From the NCBI GenBank assembly GCA_020633205.1, contig JACKEB010000025.1:1-64000 (forward strand): a stretch of DNA of 64,000 bases. Reading direction: 5' to 3'. The notes beneath the pieces are model-generated. The model searched no databases. It had not been told where the DNA came from and saw only the letters and a list, made by a program, of their open reading frames with translations. This document shows, in pieces, positions 49,780 through 58,320 of this stretch. The stretch's first letter is position 1, and the number at the start of each line of letters is the position of its first letter. The stretch comes from Polyangiaceae bacterium (GTDB lineage: Bacteria; Myxococcota_A; Polyangia; Polyangiales; Polyangiaceae). The position numbers were made by a program, and so were the translations under genes.

Positions 49780-52080
49780 CTACTGCATGGCCTTGGCGCG
49801 CGCCTCCGCCCGTTCCCACATGCGTACGTAGCCCTCAGCCGAACGAAACATGGGCTCCAGCGTCTCGTCGTCGACACCGGTGTTGCGGGCATCTTGGATG
49901 TACTCTGGCAGCAGGCCGATGTGCAGCATGCCCTCGGTGTTGAAGTCGACGTCGCGATTTCCGAGGTGAGGCGGGCTGAAGGTTACGCTTCCGTCGAAAG
50001 AAGTGAATGGGTAGCTGACTCGGGTGGCGTCATCTTGTCCGCCTCCACACGGGCTGTTGTCGCCGAAGCGTGGGCGTGGCCCGCCAGCGAAGCCGTTGAG
50101 ATCGAAAGAGAGCCCTTCCGCGGGGTAACCGCCGTTCATGGTGATTTCCTGGAGTGAGTTGCGCAGGCCGTTCGCCACGTTGCCGGGGTCGTTCGGATCC
50201 GCACAGCGCCCGAAATCCGCTCCGCGCATGCCACCGAGCGCGTAGACGTGGCCGTCGTTGCTGCCGCCATGAGTCTTGGTTGCCGGGTAGTCCGCGGCGT
50301 CAAGCATCTCATAGACGCGCTCGAGGGAGCGCTGCGGGAGGTGGGCGATGTCCGGGATCATGCCGCGCTTCATCAGTCCGAGGATCAGCTTCTCCCCGAG
50401 GGGCGTGAGCCCGAACTTCTGACAGTACTCGCCCTCGAGCGCTGGTTCCTGGATCGCGCCGAGTAGCGGCAACAGCTTGGTCACCACGTTGTCTGCGAAG
50501 CCGCTCATGTCCAAGGGCGGTTCTGAGTCGAAGGCATCTCGAGGCTTGTTGAGCCCGCCGAAGGTCACTCCCCCGTGATCGAATGTGACGTCGATGCCGG
50601 GGCAGTCTTGGACTTTGCTGGTGTAGTGACCGCTGTTGATCACGTTGCCGAGCTCGATGATGCCATTGCTGCCGTCGCCGGCGGTGAAGCCGTTGTCGTA
50701 TTTGTGTACGGGAAAGACCACGCGGACACCGAGCTCCTGATAGCGGTCCAGCGCTGCATTCATCGTATCTTCGCTGCAGGTCTCAAAGCCGTCGGGGGGG
50801 GTGAGGAAGCAATCGAACACGTTGGAGATCTCGATCCCCAACACCACCGCGAGCTTGCCCGCCTTGATGGCTTCGCGAGCCTCAGCCGGAGAAGTGACGA
50901 CCTTGAACCAGCCTTTGCCGGGGCCACCGGACTGGGCATCGATGTAGCGCTCGAGGTTCTTCGTCTCCTCGATGGTGCGCTCCACGCTCACCATGTCGTT
51001 GCAGGAGTAACGCACCTCCTGGGCTTTGGTGCCGCGAACCAAATCGCACAGCACCGAGTTGCCCGTCGCGAGATTCACCACCAGTCGCAGCCCAGCGAGG
51101 TACGCGCGCTCGATCCAACGGTAGTACATCGTTTGGTGAGTCGAGCTATTCCACGAGTTGGGCCAGGCGGTGAAATCCGGGTAGCCCGTCGTCTCGTGAT
51201 TGAACACGGGGACCTCGCCGCTGGTCAGGATCGGGATCAGCGAGGTGATGTCCCCGAGGCCGGTGTCGTTGTCGTAGAAGTAGCCGACGATGTCGCGCTT
51301 GCCGTCTTGGCCGTGCCAGAGCGAACAGTCAGGCAGTGCGTGCTCTACCCCCAAGCGATGAAACGGCGAACCGTGGTAGATCCCACCCCCGCCGAAGCCG
51401 AAGTTGGTGAAAATGTGCGAGTGGATCTCCGCGATGCCGTACAGGTCGCCGTCGTCCCACTGCGTCTTGGTCGGCGTGCCCTCCGCGTCCAGCTCGAGCT
51501 CTGGGAAGGTGGCACAGTCTTCCTCGGGGAAAAGCGTGATGATCGCGGCCTGCTTTGCGTCGTCGGTTAGACCGCTCAACGTCAGATACAGGCCGCTCTG
51601 ATAGTGCTTCAGCTGGAAGCGCTCGGCGTCCCGTTCGGAGACTTCGATTTCCCATTCCGCGGGGGAACGGAAGCTGTCGTCCAGCAGCTGCACCGAGTCT
51701 TGGAGCTCGCTCGCCCTAACGAACTCGTACTTCGTCGGTTCAGAACCTTCGACGGCTTGCGCGGTGAAGTAGCGCTGCTCCTTGTCGTAGAACAGGTAGG
51801 TGCCGAGGTCCGTCGCGCGCATGCGAAAGTGCGCCGCGGAGTCGGCGAGGGCTGCGCTGAACTCATACGCGTCGCCGCCCGCGCTCGCAGCCAAATGCGT
51901 GGGTTCGGCCTTCCCGGAGAAGCCCTGCATTGCGTAGCAACCGCTCGCATAGCCGAACACTCCGTCGTTCGCCGGCGGGTCTGGCAACACGATGGGCTGG
52001 GCGGTCTCTTCAGTCGACTCGCAGCCCGAGAAGGCTAGCGCGAGGAAGGATAGGGCAAGGTAACGGCGCACACCGGACAT
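49780..52080 (-). CDS. M19-like metal-dependent hydrolase lipoprotein
   Basis: A 766-aa lipoprotein (lipobox FSGC, Cys20). Residues 25-215 form a beta-rich N-terminal domain with no known match. The rest looks like an amidohydrolase-fold enzyme related to membrane dipeptidase (M19): metal ligands suggested by IAEIHSHIF, VVLGIEISNVFDC, VVFPVHKYDNG, MIPDIAHLP (D-x-x-H) and TKTHGGSN (H-x-G-S-N), where M19 enzymes have SHSN. It is far longer than typical M19 (about 350 aa). The substrate is unknown. CATCTT ends 6 nt before the ATG at 52080. Confidence 0.75.
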   Translation of the reverse strand: MSGVRRYLALSFLALAFSGCESTEETAQPIVLPDPPANDGVFGYASGCYAMQGFSGKAEPTHLAASAGGDAYEFSAALADSAAHFRMRATDLGTYLFYDKEQRYFTAQAVEGSEPTKYEFVRASELQDSVQLLDDSFRSPAEWEIEVSERDAERFQLKHYQSGLYLTLSGLTDDAKQAAIITLFPEEDCATFPELELDAEGTPTKTQWDDGDLYGIAEIHSHIFTNFGFGGGGIYHGSPFHRLGVEHALPDCSLWHGQDGKRDIVGYFYDNDTGLGDITSLIPILTSGEVPVFNHETTGYPDFTAWPNSWNSSTHQTMYYRWIERAYLAGLRLVVNLATGNSVLCDLVRGTKAQEVRYSCNDMVSVERTIEETKNLERYIDAQSGGPGKGWFKVVTSPAEAREAIKAGKLAVVLGIEISNVFDCFLTPPDGFETCSEDTMNAALDRYQELGVRVVFPVHKYDNGFTAGDGSNGIIELGNVINSGHYTSKVQDCPGIDVTFDHGGVTFGGLNKPRDAFDSEPPLDMSGFADNVVTKLLPLLGAIQEPALEGEYCQKFGLTPLGEKLILGLMKRGMIPDIAHLPQRSLERVYEMLDAADYPATKTHGGSNDGHVYALGGMRGADFGRCADPNDPGNVANGLRNSLQEITMNGGYPAEGLSFDLNGFAGGPRPRFGDNSPCGGGQDDATRVSYPFTSFDGSVTFSPPHLGNRDVDFNTEGMLHIGLLPEYIQDARNTGVDDETLEPMFRSAEGYVRMWERAEARAKAMQ

Positions 52081-52283
52081 CTGGCCAAGATGGCAGCACT
52101 GGGGGCGATAGGAAAGCGCCAAGCGGTGCCCAATCGCGTACCGCTGGAACTAGCGTGTCCCCAGCGTCGGGAGCCCGACGGCGTGGCATCGTTGGAACAG
52201 CGGAGCGCTCCAGTTCATGCGGTTTGCCGCATTGCGGCGAAGATGCTCCCTCACCCGCAAACCTCGGGGAAACGCGTGTTATC

Positions 52284-52311
52284 TTGCCTCGATCTGGTCC
52301 TAGGCTAGCCT
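52284..52311 (+). promoter_or_regulatory. promoter overlapping the start of the SMI1-like gene
   Basis: TTGCCT at 52284-52289, 16-bp spacer, TAGCCT at 52306-52311, then 6 nt to the GTG start. Transcription would begin at or next to the start codon, so the message would be leaderless. AGGCTAGCCT (52302-52311) is also a palindrome. Confidence 0.45.
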
Positions 52312-52317
52312 GCGCTC

Positions 52318-52968
52318 GTGGCAGAGCGTGAGACCAAGCTAGCTTCGAAACTCGAAGAGTTACTCGAGCGCTTCAGCGAGGAGCGCCCGGTGCTCCGCCC
52401 ACCCGCGGGGGCTGCTGCTTGGCAAGCTCTCGCTGAGCGCTTTCCGAACGGGCACTGTCGGCGCTGGTTCGAGGCCTGCGATGGTCAGGACACGGCCTAC
52501 TCGTTCTACGACTCCCACGAGCTGGTGACTCTGTCGGAGGCCGCTGACGCGATGCGTATCGCGGATGATATCCGGGCGGAACCAGACGGGTACTGGGTCG
52601 AGCCGCAGTGGCTGGCGATCGCCGCGGACAATTCAGGGCAACACATCATGATCGATGACCGCGACGGCCGGGTGCTCGCGGTGGCCCACGACGACGACAA
52701 CGTACCCGTGCTGGCTGAGTCTCCGGAGGCTTGGTTGCAGAGCCTGCTCGATGGTCTGGATGATGGCAGCATTCAGTGGGATCGCACCTTTGGTCTGATT
52801 GAGACCAAGGTGCTGGAAGACGTGGCTGCGTACAAACAGGCTCAAGCGGAGCGCAAGCAACAGGCAGCGCAGATGACCCCGAAGCAGCGCCTGGGGCTGT
52901 TCCTGACGCTGGGCATCACCATGGGCCTGATGGGCCTGTTGATCTGGTGGCTCGAGTCGCGGCGCTGA
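52318..52968 (+). CDS. SMI1/KNR4-like protein with C-terminal membrane anchor
   Basis: A 216-aa protein. Residues 20-150 resemble the SMI1/KNR4 (SUKH) fold: LPNGHCRRWFEACDGQ-like N-part, a WVEPQWLAIAADNSGQHIMID strand pair and VLAVAHDDDN, ending AWLQSLLDGL. A charged linker (AYKQAQAERKQQAAQ) leads to one membrane helix (about 193-211). SUKH proteins often serve as toxin immunity proteins, but no toxin gene is next to it. Start GTG. Confidence 0.75.
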   Translation: MAERETKLASKLEELLERFSEERPVLRPPAGAAAWQALAERFPNGHCRRWFEACDGQDTAYSFYDSHELVTLSEAADAMRIADDIRAEPDGYWVEPQWLAIAADNSGQHIMIDDRDGRVLAVAHDDDNVPVLAESPEAWLQSLLDGLDDGSIQWDRTFGLIETKVLEDVAAYKQAQAERKQQAAQMTPKQRLGLFLTLGITMGLMGLLIWWLESRR

Positions 52969-53028
52969 TCACTCGATCTTTGCGCGCAGTTCACCGAGCT
53001 GTCGGCCGCCGGAGTCGCAAAGTCGCAC

Positions 53029-53046
53029 CCTCACCCCCAGAAAATT
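53029..53046. repeat. dispersed CCTC-C-A motif, copy 4
   Basis: CCTCACCCCCAGAAAATT, 60 bp after the stop of the SMI1-like gene and about 80 bp before the YciI gene. Confidence 0.4.
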
Positions 53047-53127
53047 TCACGGTGGTGTCCAAAACTCGGGGGCTCGCGCATCCTTGGTAGTCGCTGCAGT
53101 GGATAGCGGCGGAAAGGACACCAGAGG

Positions 53128-53457
53128 ATGCCGAAGTTTTTGTGTTTGCAGCGCAGTGTGCCCACCAGCGGGGAGGCGATGTCCCCAGCTGAAATGCAGG
53201 GGATGTACGAGAAGTTCAACGCCTGGCGAGAGCAGTTCAAGGACAACCTCGTCGATCTTGGAGGGCGCCTCGGAAGCGGCAAGGTCGTCACGGCGGAGAC
53301 GCTCGATGGGCCGCTAGTCGAGGTCAAGGAGCTGGTCGGTGGCTACATGATTGTCTCCGCGGAAACGCTCGAGGAGGCCGCGGAGATCGCCAGCGGCTGT
53401 CCCGGGTTGGTGCGTCCCGGATCAGGCGTCGAAGTGATCGAGATCCGCACGCCTTGA
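53128..53457 (+). CDS. YciI/DGPF-domain protein
   Basis: A 109-aa protein of the YCII (DGPF) family: MPKFLCLQRS, a long helix WREQFKDNLVDLGGRL, then TAETLDGPLVEVKELVGGYMIVSAETLEEAAEIASGCPGL with the DGP motif. Proteins of this family are encoded beside ECF42 sigma factors and are their usual targets. Its stop codon overlaps the sigma factor start (TTGA). TGTCCA at 53056 could be a -35 element of an ECF promoter. The biochemical role is unknown. Confidence 0.92.
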   Translation: MPKFLCLQRSVPTSGEAMSPAEMQGMYEKFNAWREQFKDNLVDLGGRLGSGKVVTAETLDGPLVEVKELVGGYMIVSAETLEEAAEIASGCPGLVRPGSGVEVIEIRTP

Positions 53458-54680
53458 CGCTGGAGCTCTCGCCCCGCTTCTTTCGCCACCAGTATGGGCG
53501 CTTGGTTGCCAAGTTGGTGCGTCGCTTCGGCGTGCACCAGCTTGGGCGGATCGAGGACGCCGTGCAACAGGCGCTCGTGGTTGCGCTCGAGAGCTGGGGT
53601 CGAACGACCCTGCCTGACGACCCTGCAGCGTGGCTCTACCGCGTCGCCGTGAACGAATTTTTGGGGGAGGCGCGCCAGCGCAGCCGTCGGGGACACATTC
53701 TCGAGCGCTACACCTCGGACGACGCAGTGGAAGCCGTCGACGTGAAACTCGAAGGCGAGCTCAGCGACGACGAGCTGCTTCTGCTGTTCGTGTGTTGTGA
53801 CCCAGATATCCCCGTGGAATCCCAGCTGGTGTTCGCCCTGCGCTCGTTGTGTGGTTTCGGCGTACGCGAGATTGCCCTGCGTTTGTTTACTTCCGAGGCC
53901 AACGTATACAAGCGCCTGGGCCGTGCTCGCGAGCGCTTGCGTGGGCTTCCCCGAGATCTCGACCTCGAGCCGCAGAACTACGCTGAGCGGCTCCCCGCTG
54001 TGCGCGCTGTGTTGTACTTGCTCTTCACCGAGGGCTACCTGTCGGCTCACCCTGAAGTCGCCATCCGGCGGGAGCTCTGCGAAGAGGCGTTGCGGCTCGC
54101 GGAGCAACTCGCAGCGCACCCTGTCGGCGCGGATCCGGAGACCGCGGCGCTGATCGCCTTAATGCACCTCCACTTGGCGAGGCTTGGCGCGAGGCAGGAT
54201 GCTGCGGGTGGTTTGCTGTTGCTCGAGGAACAAGATCGCCAAGCGTGGGATGCGGCGCGGATCCAGCTGGGCTTCCACTGGCTGGCCCGCTCAGCGGACG
54301 GAGACGCCTTTACGAGATACCATGCGGAAGTAGGTATCGCCGCAGAACACTGCCTGGCGTCTTCATTCAAGGAGACGAATTGGCGGCGTATCGTCGAGTG
54401 CTACGAGCTGCTCGAAGCGGTGAGCCCTTCTCCGCTGCATCGCCTGAACCGAGCGCTAGCCCTGGCGGAGCTTTCGGGAGCCTCGGCGGCCCTTCGGTGC
54501 TTGGAAGCGGAAGCGCCGCCGGGTTGGCTCGCCGGATCGTACCTGTGGCTCGCAGCGCTCGCCGACTTGTGTCGCCGTGCGGGAGACGGCGCGCGCGCCG
54601 ACCGGTACAAGCGAGAGGCCTTGGAACAAGCTCCCAATGCTGCGATCCGCGTGCTGCTCGAACGCCGCCTGAGCGACTGA
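53454..54680 (+). CDS. ECF42-group RNA polymerase sigma factor
   Basis: A 408-aa sigma factor. Sigma region 2 is at about 5-75 (RFGVHQLGRIEDAVQQALVVALESW), region 4 at about 110-165 (LVFALRSLCGFGVREIALRLFTSEANVYKRLGRARERLR), followed by a 220-residue helical, TPR-like C-terminal domain (VGADPETAALIALMHLHLAR... and HRLNRALALAEL). This build, with a DGPF/YciI gene beside it, defines the ECF42 group, in which the C-terminal domain stands in for an anti-sigma factor. It starts at a TTG that overlaps the YciI stop. Confidence 0.92.
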   Translation: MTLELSPRFFRHQYGRLVAKLVRRFGVHQLGRIEDAVQQALVVALESWGRTTLPDDPAAWLYRVAVNEFLGEARQRSRRGHILERYTSDDAVEAVDVKLEGELSDDELLLLFVCCDPDIPVESQLVFALRSLCGFGVREIALRLFTSEANVYKRLGRARERLRGLPRDLDLEPQNYAERLPAVRAVLYLLFTEGYLSAHPEVAIRRELCEEALRLAEQLAAHPVGADPETAALIALMHLHLARLGARQDAAGGLLLLEEQDRQAWDAARIQLGFHWLARSADGDAFTRYHAEVGIAAEHCLASSFKETNWRRIVECYELLEAVSPSPLHRLNRALALAELSGASAALRCLEAEAPPGWLAGSYLWLAALADLCRRAGDGARADRYKREALEQAPNAAIRVLLERRLSD

Positions 54681-54701
54681 CTTCGTCGCGCCAACACGCT
54701 G

Positions 54702-55856
54702 CTACTGATGAGCTGCGTGCCAGGCGTTGACCTCGACTATCCCCCGAATCAAGGAGCGCACGGCTTCTGCCTCCACGCCGTAGGGGATCTTCACGGCGCC
54801 GCGACCCGCGACCTCGATCACCATGCCGGTGAACGTGTCGTCGAGCTCGCGTCGGATCGCGCTTAACGGGATCGCCTCGCGTGCTTCGAACTCCTTGCAC
54901 ACGAGGTGAGAGGGCGTGACGACCACCGCGTCCTTGGCGGAGCCGAAGGTGGTCAAGTCGACTGCTCCGAACAGCGGCATCTGGCTGAGTTCGCCGGGCA
55001 GCACGAACTGGTAGAGATTGGCGTGCTGCGAGCTGGGGATCCCGTCGATCCAAACTCGCTTGCCCAAGTGAGGCGTGAGTGAAGCGCGCACGCAGTGCAG
55101 GTAGTCGACCTGTGGTTGAGGCGACGGCGTACCCGCAGCGGAAGCGGCTGGAGCCTCCATCGCGGCTTCAGTGAGGTGGTAGGTTGGGTCGAACACGTCC
55201 ACGAAGCGCGGCGATTGAATGTAGTGCTGCCGCTCGCACGTGGCTGGATAGAGGCACTCGCTCAGGCTCCTCATCAGCTGCTGCCAAACGGCGAAGCCCA
55301 CCTGAGGGGTGGTGAAACCGCCGTAGCGCCCCGCCTGCATCACCACCTCGCTGGTGCCGTCCCCGCGGCTCCGGATCTGGACGCCCCAGTCTAGAGTCAC
55401 CTCTCCAAAGCCGCTTTGCCACTCCCACTTCAGCGCCTTGACTGCTGACTTCAACCCGTAGTGAGCGTTCAGTTGCTGTGCTACCTCGGGGAAATAGCCA
55501 GAGTCCCAGCGCGGCGGGCTCAACATGCCGCCCTCACGTAAGATGGCTGGGGCAGCGAGGCAGCCGTTCAGGATCCCGTAGTGCTCCCCGGGCATGCTCG
55601 ACATGCCTGAAAACGGCTGGACGTAGCAGTGGTGCCAGCCTCCTGAGTCGAAACGCAGCACCTGGAGCGCGTCGATACCTAGCTTGCCCCCGAAGAGGTT
55701 CTTCAGGGCGCTGACCGTCGCGCCGCCCACGCCGCGCCCTTCCGGCGAGATGTCGACGGCTTCCACGATCCGCGCGTTGGTCTTGAGCGCTTCGTCGATC
55801 AGGCCTCGTTGCTGTCGTTGTCTCCCGGCATGGGCCCGGTCGTCGATGAAGCTCAC
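54702..55856 (-). CDS. protein of unknown function
   Basis: A 384-aa soluble protein without signal peptide or membrane helix, start GTG. Features seen: a helical start, the segment DSGGWHHCYVQPFSGMSSMPGEHYGILNG, a Trp/Gly-rich middle (WEWQSGFGEVTLDWGVQIRSRGDG), an Ala/Pro linker near residue 240, and a C-terminal domain of about 130 residues (CVRASLTPHLGKRVWIDGIPSSQ to the end), whose strand pattern could be a PH-like or lipocalin-like fold. I recognise no family. TAGCAA ends 6 nt before the GTG. Convergent with the ECF42 sigma gene at 21 bp. Confidence 0.7.
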   Translation of the reverse strand: MSFIDDRAHAGRQRQQRGLIDEALKTNARIVEAVDISPEGRGVGGATVSALKNLFGGKLGIDALQVLRFDSGGWHHCYVQPFSGMSSMPGEHYGILNGCLAAPAILREGGMLSPPRWDSGYFPEVAQQLNAHYGLKSAVKALKWEWQSGFGEVTLDWGVQIRSRGDGTSEVVMQAGRYGGFTTPQVGFAVWQQLMRSLSECLYPATCERQHYIQSPRFVDVFDPTYHLTEAAMEAPAASAAGTPSPQPQVDYLHCVRASLTPHLGKRVWIDGIPSSQHANLYQFVLPGELSQMPLFGAVDLTTFGSAKDAVVVTPSHLVCKEFEAREAIPLSAIRRELDDTFTGMVIEVAGRGAVKIPYGVEAEAVRSLIRGIVEVNAWHAAHQ

Positions 55857-55939
55857 CGTGAATTGCTACACCGCAACACTTCGAGCGGCCAGCTGGGATT
55901 CGGACGTCGACCGATTCCCAGCTGACCTACGGAACGGCA

Positions 55940-58255
55940 CTACATGCTTGCGGTCAGCTCGAAGGCGCCGCCTTCTTGAGCGTTGTGGCCTTGGACCACG
56001 ATCGTGACCGGCGTGCCTGCAGTGACGTCGACGTCGAGCTGCTCGCTTTGACCGGCCCAGCCGCTGTTCGAGCAGCGCAGTTGATCGGGATCAACGGGGC
56101 CGCAGGTGCTCAAGGCAACCAAGTCAAGATTCCCTGCGGAAGTAAGATCCAGGTGGAGCGTTCCGCTCGTTGCCGGGGTGAAGGTGTAGGCGCGTTCGGC
56201 ACCGCTCTGGTAAGCACAGAAGCCGCTGGTGTCGAAGTAGTGCGTGCCGCTGTCCACGTTGCCGGATACCGGTGTGTTCAGACTCAAGGTAGGGAGCCCG
56301 GCACAGAGGGGCGTCCACTCGATGGTGGAGCAATCTGCTGAACAGCCGTCGTTGTCGGTTTGATTTTTGTCGTCGCACACTTCGCGGCCGCTCACCACGC
56401 CGTCGCCGCAGTTCTCCTCGACGTAGCTTGCCGAGAGCACGAACAAGCCTTGGGCGCCGGGGTAGGCCCCACGCACCGTCACCAGGAGCGGCTTCGTGGG
56501 CGCTGCCTCGAAGTTGATCTCCAAGTAGTCGGTGCCCGGCAGGTTTTGGCACTTGAGCTCGCTGTTGGCGTCGGCACAGTCGGCGAGCACACTGATGCCG
56601 AGATCCGCCGCGCTGTCGAGCTCGAGAATCAGCTTGCCAGGGCTGGGTGGCGCGAACGCGTAGAGCTTCGAGGGATTCGCGATGTACGGGTCGCAGAATG
56701 AAGCGTAACCGGTTGGCCCTCCTTCATTGCTGTCGAAGTTGATGCCCAGGCTGAGCGGCTCTGCTTGGTCGCAAAGCTTGCCGGGTTCGGCGGAACGGCA
56801 GTCCCCGGAGCACCCATCCCCGCTCTCGGTGTTGCCGTCATCGCACTGCTCGCCTCCTATCAGGTCGAGCTGCTTGTCGCCGCAGACCGGCCGCGTGTGG
56901 CAAACCCCGATGCTTGGGTTCGAGAACAGTGGCAAGCAGTCTTGATTCGGACCGCACACTGGGTCGTTCATCTTGCACAGGCGCTCGCAGAGCTTGGCCT
57001 GTTCCTCGGGGAACCAATTGATGCACAGGCCGCGGAACATATCGCCTTCTGGGCCACAGTCGCGCAGGTCTGGGCTGGACGTCTCGCACTCAGTGCCCAC
57101 CGGCGCCTGATCACCGACGGCCAGGGGTTCGCACAGGTTGATCTGCGAACAGTACGTCCCACTCGGGCAGTCGCCCTTGTCAGTGAGGTAGTCACATGCC
57201 TTCTGGCAGCGCGACGGATCACCCGTGCAGAACGCACCTGCCTCACAGCCTGTGGAAACGTCTGACGGTGTGCAGGCTTCCCCGACTTTAGCGGTTCCCG
57301 TGGCGATGCAAACGCCGGTCTCTTGAACGGGTCCGAGGGGGAAGCACACTTCGCCTTCGGCGCAGACGCCTGAGGCGTGCTGCGTGCACTCGGTGTAGCA
57401 AGCGCCAGCGGCTGAACCCCCTTCATCACGCTCGATCAACGCGCCAATCTGGGACATGCAGCGCTGCCCTTCATCGCAAAACGGCGGGTCGAAGGTGAGG
57501 CTGCACTCATAGGCCACGCACTTGTGCGTCTCGACGTCGCAGACCTGCCAAGCTTCGTTCGGGCAGTCTTCCGCGCTATCGCACTCGCCGCCGTTCACCG
57601 GTGTGGTATCGAAGGACCAAGAGGGCAAATCGAAGCAGGTGCCGCCCGGCACTTCGTTCCAGCTCAAGTCGGCGTTCTGAGTCACTTCCACGAGCTGCAC
57701 CGAGTCAACGCTGCCCGCACCGGCGCCTTCGAAGAAGTCGAGCTTGTCGAGCTTCATGGTTCCCGACTTTTGGAAGAACACACGGCGGGGTCGGTTCACT
57801 TCGTCGTAGGCCACGAGCAACACGCAGTGCTCGCAGGTGCCGTAGTTGTCGTCGGGCGACTGACTCAAGTCGTAGCTGCCTGCCGGCAGGCCGCTACCTT
57901 CGTCGTACAGCTCGAGTGCGAGCCGGGTCTTCGCGTAGCCAGCGAGTGGATGGTCGACGCGAGCCTGGAGTGCGAAGGCGCCGAAGCTGCCGAAGTACAG
58001 CGATGTGTCTTCTGGCGTGAGGGTCACGCAGCCACCACTCCCGCCGGTGCCAGCCGTGCCACCGGTTTCGCTGCCAGCAGTGCCGCCGGTTCCAGCCGTT
58101 CCTCCGCTGCCGCTGGTTCCACCGCTCCCCGCGGTGCCCGCCGTACCCGCGGTGCCGCCGCTCGACGGAGCAGAATGTGCGACTTCGTCGCTACCGCAAC
58201 CGCTGAGCGTCAGTGGAAGAATCAAGCCTGCCAAGCATCGCCATCGCATCGTCAT
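55940..58255 (-). CDS. Cys-rich (DUF4215-type) lipoprotein
   Basis: A 771-aa surface lipoprotein. Lipobox TLSGC, then a Gly/Thr/Ser/Ala linker of about 50 residues built from T-A-G-S-G-G units, a beta-sandwich domain, a Cys-rich middle (CDVETHKCVAYECS and many C-x-x-G pairs), two myxococcal Cys-rich repeats (CGDKQLDLIGGEQCDDGN-TESGDGCSGDC and CGDGVVSGREVCDDKN-QTDNDGCSADC), and pre-peptidase-C-like beta domains around and after them. ATG at 58255 is chosen; the frame opens at a TTG two codons before. CATGGT ends 6 nt before the ATG. Confidence 0.85.
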   Translation of the reverse strand: MTMRWRCLAGLILPLTLSGCGSDEVAHSAPSSGGTAGTAGTAGSGGTSGSGGTAGTGGTAGSETGGTAGTGGSGGCVTLTPEDTSLYFGSFGAFALQARVDHPLAGYAKTRLALELYDEGSGLPAGSYDLSQSPDDNYGTCEHCVLLVAYDEVNRPRRVFFQKSGTMKLDKLDFFEGAGAGSVDSVQLVEVTQNADLSWNEVPGGTCFDLPSWSFDTTPVNGGECDSAEDCPNEAWQVCDVETHKCVAYECSLTFDPPFCDEGQRCMSQIGALIERDEGGSAAGACYTECTQHASGVCAEGEVCFPLGPVQETGVCIATGTAKVGEACTPSDVSTGCEAGAFCTGDPSRCQKACDYLTDKGDCPSGTYCSQINLCEPLAVGDQAPVGTECETSSPDLRDCGPEGDMFRGLCINWFPEEQAKLCERLCKMNDPVCGPNQDCLPLFSNPSIGVCHTRPVCGDKQLDLIGGEQCDDGNTESGDGCSGDCRSAEPGKLCDQAEPLSLGINFDSNEGGPTGYASFCDPYIANPSKLYAFAPPSPGKLILELDSAADLGISVLADCADANSELKCQNLPGTDYLEINFEAAPTKPLLVTVRGAYPGAQGLFVLSASYVEENCGDGVVSGREVCDDKNQTDNDGCSADCSTIEWTPLCAGLPTLSLNTPVSGNVDSGTHYFDTSGFCAYQSGAERAYTFTPATSGTLHLDLTSAGNLDLVALSTCGPVDPDQLRCSNSGWAGQSEQLDVDVTAGTPVTIVVQGHNAQEGGAFELTASM

Positions 58256-58291
58256 GGCCAAACCATGGTGGAAAGTGGCTCGTTGAGCGCC

Positions 58292-58309
58292 TGAAACCGA
58301 TCTGAAAGT
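58292..58309. promoter_or_regulatory. heptamer direct repeat upstream of the Cys-rich lipoprotein gene
   Basis: On the minus strand, ACTTTCA-GATC-GGTTTCA: two heptamers 11 bp apart, the spacing used by OmpR/SARP-type winged-helix regulators. It lies 37 bp before the lipoprotein gene and directly behind the gene for a winged-helix STAND protein. Confidence 0.35.
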
Positions 58310-58320
58310 TTGGTCTCAGC

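Noticed and set aside
52318..52968. Toxin-immunity pair containing the SMI1/KNR4-like protein
   Set aside because: No polymorphic toxin, PAAR, VgrG or RHS gene is adjacent.
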